Part shown: piece by piece, positions 11,501 through 23,094 of the stretch
Position numbering within the stretch: position 1 is the first letter of the stretch
How the letters are laid out: each line of letters begins with the position of its first letter
Assembly: GCF_963675165.1 (NCBI RefSeq)
Contig: NC_087385.1
Span: 2,170,501-2,234,500 of the forward strand
DNA length: 64,000 bases
Reading direction: 5' to 3'
Source of the DNA: Halichondria panicea
Taxonomy: Eukaryota; Porifera; Demospongiae; Suberitida; Halichondriidae
Notes under the pieces: model-generated
What the model was told of the DNA's origin: nothing
Database searches by the model: none
Seen by the model: the letters and a program-made list of their open reading frames with translations, nothing else
Program-made: the position numbers and the translations under genes

Positions 11501-13007
11501 GGTAGTCTTCTTCCTGTTGTGACAAAACAAACAACAAGTTCACAGTCTATATCAACTGTTTGTGTGTGTGTGTAGGGCTTACCCAATCTAGAAGTTGTTT
11601 GTAATCAATTTTCTCCATAGAAGGAGTTATCATTGCACCTTTTCCAAGCTTCCATCCTTGTTCTCGAAATATTATCTCTATTCCATTGGCAGCCTATGCA
11701 TTGCAATTACGGATGAAGTACCTTACAGTTAAGAAATTAGTTATGCAGTGGGGAAAAACTGTTTTAGGTGCGTGATAACATGTGTGATCAAAGTCACAAA
11801 AATGATTATGTGGTTTGTGAGTGATTTAAAACATGCTCTAAATTTTGTCGGGAGCTCCTTAGGAGCAGCCAACTATGGCAGTTGTAGTACAAACCACGTT
11901 ACGGTACGAGTATGTCATACTACGTCACTATTGGACCGCATTTTAAGTGTGTGCGGTACAAGTATGTCATACTACGTCACTATCGGACCGCATTTTAAGT
12001 GTGTGCGGTACAAGTATGTCATACTATACGTCACTATCGGACCGCATTTTAAGTGGGTGCGTAGGTGTAGAGTGGTTAATTAGATATCCTCCAGCCCACA
12101 TTTAATTTATTCATGGCTAACAGTTTACACAGCTACAAGCTACTGTTAGTGACCTAGATGTAGAATGGAATGTGCGTGGGATTGCATAGTACAGCTAAAC
12201 TAATGACATTTTGTTTGTCTTGGTTTTGTTGATAGATAGTTTTAGTTGATACTCACAGAGTTGAATGGGCTTTCGTCTTGAGTGATGATGCCTAATTGCT
12301 TCCAGTTGAAGTGTTGTAATATTGTTGCAATGGTAGGTGGTACGTAAACATAGCAGGGCAGAGTCCGAAAGAATGTTTTGAATCTCTCTCGATTATTTAA
12401 AGTGGGAGAACTTGATGCAAAAGAGATCTGAGTGTAATAAGTTAACTATTAGCTATTGAAACAGAATACAATAATTAGCGTACATGAGGCACATTCCAGT
12501 GATGGCTGATCTCAGCCACAGGAATGGTGGCAGAGGAGCACCCACAGCACATTGACGTGATGTAGGTGGGCTCGGTCTCACTGTCAAAGTGTTGCAAGAA
12601 ACTTTCCAGTGCAGAAATGCTTTTACACTGCATTATTTATAATACATTGTTTATAATTATATTATAATGCATTATTTATAATACATGCATTATATATAAT
12701 ACAGATACAGACATACCTTTGTAAAGAAAAAATACCCATGCAGCCAGCGTACCTTTGAATCCAGAACTTGTGTGTACTTGAGGTTGTAATCTGGGAGCAA
12801 CCTAGAGTCATTGTTGATCTGTTCTAGAGCAAAGTCGATAATTGGGATACCGCCAGAAGAAGTGGAGCCTCCAGTTAGTGCAGTGATGAAAGAAAAGTGC
12901 AGGTCTTTTTTTCTTTCATCTGCACATTGAACTTTATAGCCATTGTGCAGAATAACTATAAAAGCAGTTAATACTGCAATCTGTTTAATGACTTGATTAT
13001 TCATCAT
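8573..13007 (-). CDS. Metabotropic GABA-B-type receptor (class C GPCR)
   Basis: Plasma-membrane G-protein-coupled receptor of the GABA-B family. Sixteen exons add up to 2586 nt (861 residues), in frame: 13007-12717, 12627-12484, 12427-12257, 11693-11583, 11513-11448, 11323-11108, 10981-10694, 10642-10561, 10500-10366, 10085-9938, 9877-9742, 9692-9585, 9489-9352, 9253-8933, 8859-8677, 8620-8573. A signal peptide is followed by a periplasmic-binding-like ligand domain (CCGCSSATIPVAEISHHWNV is the typical first-lobe stretch), then seven transmembrane helices. The third intracellular side has FTTRKVKVKGLNDTKE, typical of GABA-B. A C-terminal heptad stretch (IQAKIAQLQKQLAHFEQ) suggests coiled-coil heterodimerisation, as in known GABA-B receptors. 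No Cys-rich domain is seen between the ligand and membrane parts, which fits GABA-B rather than mGluR. Most introns are 49-110 bp; one is GC-AG. The ligand is not proven, because sponge receptors of this class are diverse. Confidence 0.9.
10366..10500 (-). other. Exon with GC (not GT) splice donor
   Basis: This exon of the GABA-B-like receptor ends in CCAG followed by GCAAGC (donor dinucleotide at 10364-10365, minus strand). Using it joins SIWP to DGVVPYDG in phase and keeps the whole gene in frame. No in-frame GT donor gives the same result: reading on without splicing meets a stop at 10319. Confidence 0.75.
11905..12065. repeat. 52-bp tandem repeat, 3 copies
   Basis: Units spaced exactly 52 bp (TATGTCATAC at 11911, 11963, 12015) carry GTCACTATCGGACCGCATTT. 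It sits inside an intron of the GABA-B-like receptor. The copies are nearly identical, so the array is young. Confidence 0.85.
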
Positions 13008-13708
13008 TGCAGCAGTTAGTTTCACTTTTGTCCTTTTGTCACAGAAAAAACTGGCAGCCCTATTTATAGTCCGTGAATGTAGGTGCATTGATCATGCATG
13101 GTTGTTTACTTTGATAGTACATACAACAGATGCTTTGAGTTCATGTTTTGTTTTAAGAGTATAACTTTGCACTTCAAAAGAAAACAAACAGGGTGCAAAT
13201 TTGTAAACTTTCAATTTCAAGCAACTTTGCCGGATTTCAAGGTTTAGTCCCAAAAAACTTAGTACAGGTTTATTATGATCGTTTATGTTCTATTCTTTGC
13301 TGTGTGTGATCCAACTATAGTAACTCCTCTCGATCTATTCACCAGCGATGATCAAAAGTACCATGCATGGCTATCTTTAGAGGTGATAAAAATATGCTGT
13401 GTACAGTTACGTTATTTTTTGTCTGTTACATGCAAATGCAAAACAGATTACTGGTTATACTCCCACTTTACTAAATAAACTTTGTGTGACATTTATGTTA
13501 TGATGGTTGCGCAGTGCAGGGTACCTCAGCAAACAACGTCATCGACCAAATATATAGTTCATTCATAAGAACTCTTGACCACAATAACTCCCCTGAATTG
13601 TATACACAACTGCCCACGCAGTTACACTAGATCTACAACGTGAATAAAAATGATCATTAATAATTGCTTCACTGTCAAGTTAATTGGGGCCATACATTTA
13701 ATTTAGCA
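13008..13708. other. Spacer between receptor 5' end and INTS8 3' end
   Basis: Both flanking genes are on the minus strand. The stretch should contain the promoter of the receptor and the 3' UTR of INTS8. Nothing else recognisable was seen. Confidence 0.5.
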
Positions 13709-16700
13709 TCATAATAATTGTGTCATTTCAGTTAAGAAAGTTCTTAGAAATGTTCGTCTCCTGACATGAGCTGCTCTCTTGAGAACCTCACTGCTGTTGT
13801 TGGTGTTCAACTCAGGCTGACCAGCCACTTGCATCTGAAGGGGGTTTATTAGCAGTGTACAAAACATTAATGAGTGGGAAGATGGCCCTCAGACTAACAG
13901 CTGAACAAATAATTTTGCTGAGGAAAATACGCTGGCTCAATATAATTATTTATACACCTGGTTCAATCACACAAATTAACTCACAGCAATTTTCTGCTTG
14001 TGTTTGTCGCCCTTTGACGTGAGAGTGTCTATGAGAGAAGTTAAGGCACATCTTCACAGATCACACAAACACTCAGTCACACAACAGTACCCATTCAATG
14101 GCATTAAACTAGTGCATAAAAGACAATCTATGTACAGTGTACAATTTGATGTTTAAGCTTCAAACTCTTGAAAGGGGAGGTCCGATCAGGCGGGGCCCTC
14201 ACCAGGAGCTGGGGGGGTATTTATTAGCAACAAACTTTTAAGGTGCCAATCTGTCATTACAACACACAAGTGAGAATCTGGATACCTCAGACACGTAACA
14301 CAAATCCAAGTTGTAATATTAACCGTGAGACAATGAGGATACAGATGAGATATTCGATGATGGTCATGTCCCAGAGGTGTGTGAACAGTCCCTCAGTCAT
14401 GGCTCCCACGTTGCTCCTCACGATACCGAATGCACCCTCGTAATCCACCGGCTCTAACAGCTGACACACTATCAGGGAGTGTGTGTGATAACGCAGCCTC
14501 GTGCAACAAGCCCTTAGTCGCTGATGGACGATGGGAGACCAGATGGCCTCAGGCACTTCCGTCGTGAAGTGGTTACTGGCCATGGAGCCGACAGACAAGA
14601 AGCCATATAGGGCTGCACCGTAGTCTTGCTTTGCTGTGGAGAGAAAGTGGGTGTAGAAAATATGTATAGTTTTTGGTGTATACAGGGGGAAAGCAAAACA
14701 ATGTAAGACTGCATGTGTACAATGTGCACCCACTCATGCAGGTAAGACTGCATTTCACTTTCTGTTATCGCCATTGTCTGCCTTACAATCAAAGGACAGT
14801 CTTATACAGTTAGCTAAATCTCACCGCAGTAGAGGTGGGCCTGCATGAGTAGCCAGGAGGTGTTGTTAGGCTGTAGCCGTAGTGACCGCCTGATGGTGGT
14901 GCTCAGGGAGCGGTATACTTGCTGTACATCAATACTGCCAGGACTGAAGGGGTCAAAGGTTAGTTATAATGGGGGAGCATTATGGATACTCTGCCCATAG
15001 TTATAGATCTTATGAGTTTAATTCTAATCTCAGATGCCAATGTCTTTGACTATTAATTATTGATTGATGAATTGGTGAATTAATAGCGAAGTTGCAAAGT
15101 TAACTATCAAAACGTACATCGGGTAACATTAACTCACAAATTGCAACTTCGTTATTAATTCACCAATTCATCAATCAATAATTATTATTGGATTAAGTAA
15201 CTCACGTTCCAATGGCAGTCGGCCAGTGACTCTTGTACTCACTGAGGACTTCAAACTCAGGTTTCTACGCAGGAGGCAAAATAACACATTGATAACTAAT
15301 CAGCCTCAACATTCAGGAATCAAGTACGTACAAACTACACATGTATGTAGACTTCAAATTCCATCACACTCAATCACACCCAAACACTCCAACTGTACTT
15401 ACCTCTAGGAGGTTCCAGACTCTTACCAGGGCTGCCAGTAGCAGAGACAGGCTAGTGGTATCCTGAGGGGGAGATTGAGCTACAGGTCAGTACAGTGAAG
15501 CATACATGTGTATGTACACAGCTTAGATACTAGACTTAGGGGACAAACTATACGAGCACTTGAAGTGACACTCGTAAGTTTGAGGAATTGCATTTCTGAA
15601 TGATCGAGGCAGCTGTTCTCGGTGTTACTGTTTGCCTTACCATAAGGTTCTCTACGAAGACGTCCAAGTTGGCCCTGAGTTTGGACTGTCTCTCACTCGT
15701 CTCTGCCTTACCCTCCCCCGCATGAAGAGGGGGGCAGAACACCGTCAGCACTGAATGTGTGTACGTGTATGATAAGGGCACAGGCTACATGTATGTGTGT
15801 GCGTGTAAAAGGGAGGGTATGTAAAGGCACAACCTGTGTATGCCACAGTACAACAAACCTTGTCACTGTACAAAAAGTGTACAATGTTGTATGCCAGTGT
15901 ACAAACAACGTGACTGTCAATGTACAACAACAAGGACATGTATAAGCTATTTAGTATGAAAATGCTGAGAACCACACATTCAAGTAAGCTAACTTGCTGG
16001 GTGCAACAATCGTATATTTCACACAGTCAAACATAATGTACATGTACAGGTGGGACCCTACCAGTGTATGTGTTATACCTGCGTCAAAGAGGTCTCTGAT
16101 GGGCTTCCTCAACTCCCGTCCCTCCTTCACACAGTGGACACAGTTGGCCAGGCGAGGGGCAATCTGATGGGGGGAGGTGCATAAGAGTAAATGGCAAAAA
16201 TAGGTATCTGTCATCCTATTGCATGTACATACAAGACTTTTCTACACGTAGACTGTATGTACCTACATTCAATGTGTAAACTGAAAACAGCATAACAACC
16301 ATTCTGCACATTGTACTCCACCCACTTACTACACCCGGCTCCAGCTGTGTCTCCCTGGAGAAGAGAAATGAGTAGTGTTGGGTGTTCAGTAGCAGAGCAT
16401 TGGTCAGGTGTGACGTCACACTGTCACATGACTCTATAGTATTGGAAAAATAAAGCTACACACAGACTCAGTGATTGTAACGAGCTATAAATGTACACAT
16501 CCACTGATGGTAGTAACTCACTGTGTCTTCCATCCAAACAGTAAGCCTTTGACTTAGCAATCAGTGGAGCCAGCTCTCCGGACTGTAACCTAGGACAACC
16601 AGAGCAGATAGTTAATCATCAAATTCTGAAACAATGCTAACAGGTTCATAGCTGGAAAATGCTTCACCTCTTCTCCACATTGTCTGGCGTGAGGATGGTG

Positions 16701-19700
16701 TGAGTGTCCAGTAGTTCCAGAGTGAGTATCTCCTCCCTCAGCCACTCCTCCAGACCTTGACGGACGGGGGAACTGAGGGGTGTGGTCTTGGGGGAGAGCA
16801 GCTTCAGAGCACATGAGAAAATCTCAATAGACGATGAGTAACTCTGCAAAGGAGACAAGGAGTTCTTACAGCTAGTTTCTGGGCTACATAAGATCCTCTG
16901 ATGTATAATTATTTTCTTTTGTTAACACACTCACGTCAAGATGTTTCTACTTTGGTATCAAGGTTTAGCCAAAAACATTAATATGTGGCTTGGGAAATCA
17001 AATTGGTCAAGATCACAAAAATATTTACTGTGTATAAAGCACCACTACACAGTGGTTATCAATGCAAATGTATAGAAAGCTAGGGGAAATGGTAAAGCTT
17101 GAAATAGCCTATACCCATAATATGGTCTTGGGTATCGTATATCTTCTAATTGATCAGTTTTTCTGGGCAATTTTTTAATAGCGGACACTCTGGTACTTTA
17201 ACAAAAATTTATCCGGACAATACCGAAGCAACGTAGCTTTATAAGTCCAGCAAGGAGTGCTGCAATCGATAGTTTTTTGAGGATTAGCTAGTTTTAGATA
17301 GCTAGTCCAACTATTCAGTCGCACACTGTTCTATTAAACTTAGCTAGCTCGCACGCAGCTGCATGCCTGTTCTAATTATTCTGAATTATACCCAGACAAC
17401 TAACTTCCGAAAAAATTATTTTTTGCTGTCCGATAAAAATAATAATTAGAACATTATACAGTATATCCAGTCATACCTTAGCTTGTTTGAGAGTCTTCCC
17501 CCTGTGAACAAGGATGTTGTACTTTGTGAAGGTGAGAGGGTCGGTCATAGACTCCACGGGAACAAAGCCTTGAGACACGCCCACCCACTGTCAGGCAAAC
17601 AAACGCATGGTACAACTTACTGTTTAGGATCACATGATACAAGTATTAATGCAGACAAGATGCAACCCATCGTATAACGGGAAAATTTGGTGAGACATTT
17701 AAACGTTTAATTTGGTGTCTCGGGCGTGGCTACTCTGGTCAATGATGTTAGATCCACAGCTTAGATTTAATATTGGCAGTTAAATTTGGCAATCTTTGCC
17801 AAATCTTCCCGTTATACGGTATGTACATATGTAGGTGAGAGTACACATGCATTGTACCCGTTCTTATTTACAAAAACCGTCTTTGCAAACAACAATGTAA
17901 TGGCTAAGGACAAGGGAATGCACAAACTGTAATTGAATTCATCTGTGGTACTTAAGAGTCTCATGATATTCACTAAGTGCAAGGAAAGGCATGATTGGGC
18001 AGGATTTTAGACATATGACCTAAATTATTACCGGTCTAGGCTAAAGTCACCTTTATAGCGATGGCCCTATGTTGGTTGGTGGGTGTGGCTTTAAACAGTC
18101 TCTCCACAGCTGTCAGAGTGGCCTCGGCTGTGACCTCACGACACATTGCAGAGTCCAGGGTCTGTAGGGGTGAGCTGCTGTCCATGGCAACCAGCTCCGG
18201 CACAACTGTCTCTGACACAAGGCCACGATAGACAGACTGCTCCTGATAGGCAGAAAGAAATTTACTCAACAAACGTAAAGACAAAGTTATTCATAAGTTA
18301 AAGTAGGTCTTATAATAATCATGTGATGTTTAAAAAAAGCACAACAGGCAAAGTAGAAAGCAAGAAGAAAGTTTGAAGAGATGGGAAATAATAATACAGT
18401 TCCAGCTAATAATAAGCCAACTACAGTGTTTACATATCCAGACTTCTACAACCAAGTCAATGAGGTAACTACAGCGCTTATGCTTCCAGCTATTATTGAC
18501 CACCACAAGGTTGAGCTGTTGCCAGCTATTATTCACCACCAGGACCAAGATAATGAGCTAACAAACAAAAAGGAGTTGTATGCAGTTGCAAAGGCCAAAG
18601 CCCAACGAAACCAATCAAAATCGATGCTCTTTCGGGACTACAACATTCGATCAGAGTTGAAGCTTATTAAACTGTTGATACATGTAAATAAACTGTTGAG
18701 AGAGTGCACCATATATGCAATCGACCATATGCTTATATTTCGACATACAAGTTCAAAAAGTGTTCCAGTGCTTTCAATGTCTATGAAAGAGTTGGTTTCT
18801 CTCCTCAGGAGCATTCGCTCAGGCTGGGGTCCTCCACTGGAACTGGTCACAAGGATGCTCAATTCCAAGTTCTGGGTGATGGAGGCAGACGTCTGGGCTG
18901 ACCTGCTCATCGTCTGCTGCTGGGCCAACCCCACCACTATCTACTGCGAGAAATGCAGCAAAGATGTGGAATCAACTACCACCTCTTGCAACCATGTTGT
19001 GTGTCCTGTTTGCGTTGTGGGGAAGGGAATAGGTCCAATAAGCTGTCCTGAATGTGGGCAAAGATTGACTGCCTTGCTTTTCACGTCAGCATTGACATCC
19101 ACACCGGAAAAAATAACAAGTAGGTTCTTAAGGCATTTAAGTGTTGTTTTGTGCACTAGTGGTTATACAAACTTTTTCCTATCAACACAGGGAAGCGTAG
19201 TTTTTGCGAGTCAACAACAGCTGCCACTAAGAAAGCATGTACAAGCAAAGCATGTACAAGCTCAGGTTAGTTCAATTCTACAGCCTGACAACATAACTTT
19301 ACATACGTATTACTAATTAATTGTAGGCAAGGCAAAAAGTACAAGACCAAGACACAAAGCTGCCACACAAATATCTCAAACCAGCCCCTTCACAACATCA
19401 AACCTTCAAGGGCTATTTGAGACACTCTTCCCTGCTCGTACTAGCTGGTTCAACCTGGGTCTTGCTCTAGACATGTCGTGTGAAACACTCAAGGACATAC
19501 GCATCAAACAGAGGGAAGACTCGGGTGACTGCCTCAGAGAGATGCTAATTATCAGGCTAGAGGAAGAGTTAAGCAAAGAGGAGATTGTGGCAGCTCTCGA
19601 TACAGCTACAGTTGGACGATATTCTCTAGCACGGGAGGCGGAGAAAACTCTTTGAACTGAACTACTTTAATACTGCACATAATTATAAGCCACATGCACG

Positions 19701-22700
19701 CACATGATACCACATTGCACTAATGTTACATGTACATCTACAAAATTCAAGTTGGTCGTCTTGCTATCAGTGTATAAGAACTTTTTAGTGGAGACAAACT
19801 GGGACATTAATTAATCACCTTGTGTGATGCGATTTCTTTCACAGCAGACTTGAGTAGTCTCTCCCAGTCACGCCCACCTTTAGCTCCGCCCACACACAGG
19901 GTACGAACAAACGACTTGAGTCTGCATCGCTCCTCTGGACTCAAGTTCGTAGACAACAGCTGCTCACAAAGCTGCAGAGATGGAAGGGACAGATACTAGA
20001 GCACTCGAAATCTACGACAAGCATAATAGTGTCACTGTAACCACGTATATGTAATTTCAGTAAATGTAAAGTACTAGCTAGGCTGTACTTGTAGTTTTTG
20101 TACACATAGTCTTATTAGCTACGCAAATAGCATTTGAAAAATCACATTGCTAGACTCGTGCATTCAATGCTCGGAACCAAAACAAAATTTTCTTCTCTGT
20201 AACCTTTAAAAATAACATTAAATCTATACTCTCCATGTAATCACATTCTAATCACAAAACACACACCACACCACCACTCACACTGAGCACACAGTCCAGG
20301 AAACACACACCACACCACCACTCACACTGAGCACACAGTCCAGGAAACACACACCACACCACCACTCACACTGAGCATACAGTCCAGGAAACACACACCA
20401 CACCACCACTCACACTGAGCACACAGTCCAGGAAACACACACCACACCACCACTCACACTGAGCATACAGTCCAGGAAACACACACCACACCACCACTCA
20501 CACTGAGCACACAGTCCAGGAAACACACACCACACCACCACTCACACTGAGCACACAGTCCAGGAAACACACACCACACCACCACTCACACTGAGCACAC
20601 AGTCCAGGAAACACACACCACACCACCACTCACACTGAGCACACAGTCCAGGAAACACACACCACACCACCACTCACACTGAGCACACAGTCCAGGAAAC
20701 ACACACCACACCACCACTCACACTGAGCACACAGTCCAAGAAGGCCTCTCTCTCTCTACACAGCTGCCAGAACCTCGGCAGTGGGGACTTGTTCTCCATC
20801 ACCTCCCTCAGGCCATTGTATGCAGTCAGACCCTCCTCCATGGTGACCACATCCACCCCCTCGCGCCTCATCTTCTTACTGGGTGGCTCCTCTATTGATC
20901 GCTCTGTGGCAGCTGTCAACGCTCGCCTCTCAAGGCAGAGTCTGTAACCAAGGGGAAGCCCCTTACTCTGGAAGTCCCTAGTCAGGATATCACGAGTGTC
21001 CTGAAGAATACAAAATAAGTACATGCACACATAAAAATGTTGGCAACATAAATCATTCCTCACGAGCTCTAGCTTACAAAATACTACCTAAGACTATACA
21101 TGTACAATGAAAGCAACATGCATAATTATACACGTATGGTGGAATACTGTACACGTGAGTTTCGTACCGACCAACCGGACATTTTTACTGCCTCCAGTTC
21201 TGCTGCTAAATTCTCCACTATCACCCCCTCGCTAGCCTCGCAGGCATTGAGGAAGCCCCTGACCTCGTCCCTGTTAACAAACAGTGCACTGTGGGTGGTG
21301 GCTATGGAAGAGAGAAGATTGTGACATTGAACAAACAGCTCGCTAGCTCTGGGGAGGTCTCCCTGAGTGAAGTAGTAGCAACCAAGAGTGTAGCTGATCT
21401 GGAGGGTGGCAAGAGACATTGATCAATTATGTACGAGACTTTGAAGCTTATGTTTGAAATCCACTATTATTCTACACACACTCTTGTTCTAAGGTTTAAT
21501 CTAGGCATTTATTACAGAACCTAGCAAGCTACGGAGAACACGGACACCCTATGTATATTTATAAAAAGAAGAACTCACCTCACAGAGCACATGATCCTGT
21601 GGTCTGTTCCACTCATTCTGCCCCCCAGAGTCTGGGGGTTCCAAGTGCTCGACAGGCCCCTTGACAGTAGACAGGGACACACCCACTTTAGGAAGCTTGA
21701 AGAGATCGGGAACAGTGGCTGAGGAGAGGATCCCATTGAGTAAATCTAGTGCTTTGGAAACCAGTGGCTTCGTCTGTGAGTGTGTATGCGTGTGTGGAAG
21801 ACAAGTACTGGTCACATACACTCAAACGTTGTTGTTTTGATCCAACAGCTTAATTGCAGAGCCTGAGGTATTGTGTCAGTGCCTTTCACTACACACCACC
21901 GGGCGCCGGTATAATACACTGTAGCACGTACATTAAAACTCACAGTTGAATCGATTTGCTCCAGACTGTTGCTATTAGCCTCAGGGGCTGGTGTGCTAGA
22001 TCGAGAGGGTAGATTGGGCAGGTGCTTGTGACGGTAAATGAACCTGAGCACCCATTGGCTGTGGATCACATGAGCCATGAGTGTGTCCGACTCCTTGCTG
22101 AAAAGTGGGCCCTCCTGGACGTATGCATTACAGAGCTGCGACACTAGGCTGCACTGAATCAAGGTAGGGAGTCTGGGGCGGGGACAAGAGTGACAGTGTT
22201 AGAAACAAAGCACATGACAACATCTGAGGACAAGCAAACGTGCAGAGCAGTATGAGCCTCTTCACTTTGCAAAAGAGATTTTAATGGACCCAGAATGTGT
22301 AGGTCTTCAAAGATCTTCGTAGTTAAAAAAGGTATACTCTACGAAATGTTAAATAGCACAATTTATAGCATGTCATAAAGGATCATTACGTTAAATTCAC
22401 GCTCTTCCAGTCTCAATACACAGCATATTGTTTCATCGTGCACCTTTTCTCGATGACCTCCAGGTTCCAGTGAAGTAGGGAGCCGAGAAGCAGTGCACAG
22501 TTGACCAGAGCCACTCTCCGCTCTTCTTGTACAGCGCCGTCACCGGTTGCTCGTGGCAACTGGCCGGGGAGGCACTCGGCTTTCTCTAGGAATGTCCCTA
22601 TCAACTGGTAGGCTGTGGGCTCAGCTACAAGGAGCAAGCAAAGCAATGTCTGCTATGTGCATACATTGCAGAATTGTGTTACAACATTCAATTTTTCAGT

Positions 22701-22912
22701 CCTAGAATCTGCTATACTTAAAGTCTAGATAATACAGCTAGCTTATTTCACTACAAACATTCACAGGTGAAGTACACACCATCAGGGTTCTTGGAGAGAG
22801 TTTCAAGGTGTTTCCTGAACTTGTCGGGACAGAGAATCAGCTCAAACCAGGAGAGTGGAAGGTCTTTGGCTTTGGCTACATGGATCTTTAAGTGAGGGAC
22901 CTCAGCAGTCAT
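13709..22912 (-). CDS. INTS8: Integrator complex subunit 8
   Basis: Nuclear Integrator subunit; in known complexes INTS8 helps recruit PP2A to paused RNA polymerase II for early termination and snRNA 3' processing. Twenty exons sum to 2898 nt (965 residues; human about 995): 22912-22780, 22624-22444, 22172-21944, 21773-21579, 21398-21168, 21000-20722, 19971-19819, 18242-18051, 17587-17477, 16843-16668, 16589-16522, 16433-16330, 16163-16079, 15702-15641, 15462-15403, 15264-15206, 14943-14825, 14633-14343, 14028-13985, 13834-13709. The N-terminus WFELILCPDKFRKHLE, the TPR-like ISYTLGCYYFTQGD, RLQPNNTSWLLMQAHLYC, LWDMTIIEYL and the tail GQPELNTNNSSEVLKRAA match human INTS8 in order. The acceptor at 15702 has a weak pyrimidine tract. 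One intron hosts a plus-strand gene and another a donor-derived minisatellite. It is head-to-head with PSMB5. Confidence 0.95.
15050..15190. repeat. Long inverted repeat (hairpin) in INTS8 intron
   Basis: The left arm (about 15054-15100) and right arm (about 15137-15186) are near-perfect reverse complements, sharing GATGAATTGGTGAATTAATA and GAAGTTGCAA, with a ~37 bp loop. Either a foldback MITE remnant or a structured intronic RNA; no coding content. Confidence 0.85.
17669..17821. mobile_element. Foldback MITE-like element in INTS8 intron
   Basis: About 153 bp bounded by inverted termini CGTATAACGGGAAAATTTGG (left) and, read in reverse complement, CCGTATAACGGGAAGATTTG (right). It is non-coding and too short for a transposase. 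The termini resemble, but are not identical to, the CGTATAGCGGGTAATTTTCG family at 32-50 kb. Confidence 0.7.
18381..19655 (+). CDS. Zinc-finger + death-domain protein nested in an INTS8 intron
   Basis: Plus-strand gene lying wholly inside the INTS8 intron 18243-19818. Three exons, 18381-19119, 19191-19265 and 19327-19655, give about 380 residues in frame. Residues about 190-230 hold a RING-like Cys cluster (YCEKCSKDVES, then CNHVVCPVC and CPEC): the spacing C-x2-C, C-x-H-x2-C-x2-C and C-x2-C suggests a zinc-binding RING or FYVE-type fold. The last exon has a death-fold signature: WFNLGLALDMS, then LREMLIIRLEEEL, IVAALDTATVG and LAREAEKTL, matching the six-helix W-x-x-LG ... L-x-x-AL pattern. 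By analogy it could link ubiquitin signalling to an apoptotic or innate adaptor; that role is inference. No signal peptide or transmembrane segment is seen. Methionine 18381 is the first in frame. Confidence 0.78.
20246..20734. repeat. 44-bp minisatellite derived from an INTS8 exon end and splice donor
   Basis: Eleven occurrences of CACTGAGCAC/T at exact 44-bp steps from 20281 to 20721. The copy at 20721 is the true exon end of INTS8; the other ten lie in the intron just downstream. Read on the minus strand each unit contains GGACTGTGTGCTCAGT followed by GTGAGT, an ideal 5' splice site. Copies at 20369 and 20457 share one C-to-T change. Confidence 0.95.
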
Positions 22913-23094
22913 GACAGAGAAGAAATAGAGCTAGCAAAAAGGCAATCAGAGACAGGATTTTGATTTTAAGATTACTTTTGGCCACGTGGAGTTTGTCCAG
23001 TAATTAGAGTGCAATAAGGGGATTTCCCGTGTCCATGTGAGGAACATTCAGCAAAATCAAGTCCACTAGTTTCTACTCTTCTCTGCTGCTTGTC
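22913..23094. promoter_or_regulatory. Divergent promoter INTS8 / PSMB5
   Basis: Only 182 bp separate the two start codons. It must contain both 5' UTRs and both promoters. No TATA box is obvious at a sensible distance from either gene. Confidence 0.75.

Noticed and set aside
14324-14342. Later donor (CACG|GTTAAT) for the INTS8 exon ending near 14343
   Set aside because: It puts the next exon out of phase. The donor ATCT|GTATCC gives EYLIYTLTSKGDKHKQKIA, matching INTS8.
15757-15945. Cys/Val-rich plus frame near 15.8 kb
   Set aside because: It lies in an INTS8 intron, in TGTG-rich sequence, with no homology or splice support.
20246-20734. CRISPR-like array from the regular 44-bp spacing
   Set aside because: There are no unique spacers; units are contiguous, near-identical, and derive from an exon-intron boundary in an animal gene.
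21100-21324. Plus-strand frame over INTS8 exon 5
   Set aside because: It is a reverse shadow of the conserved TPR-like exon.
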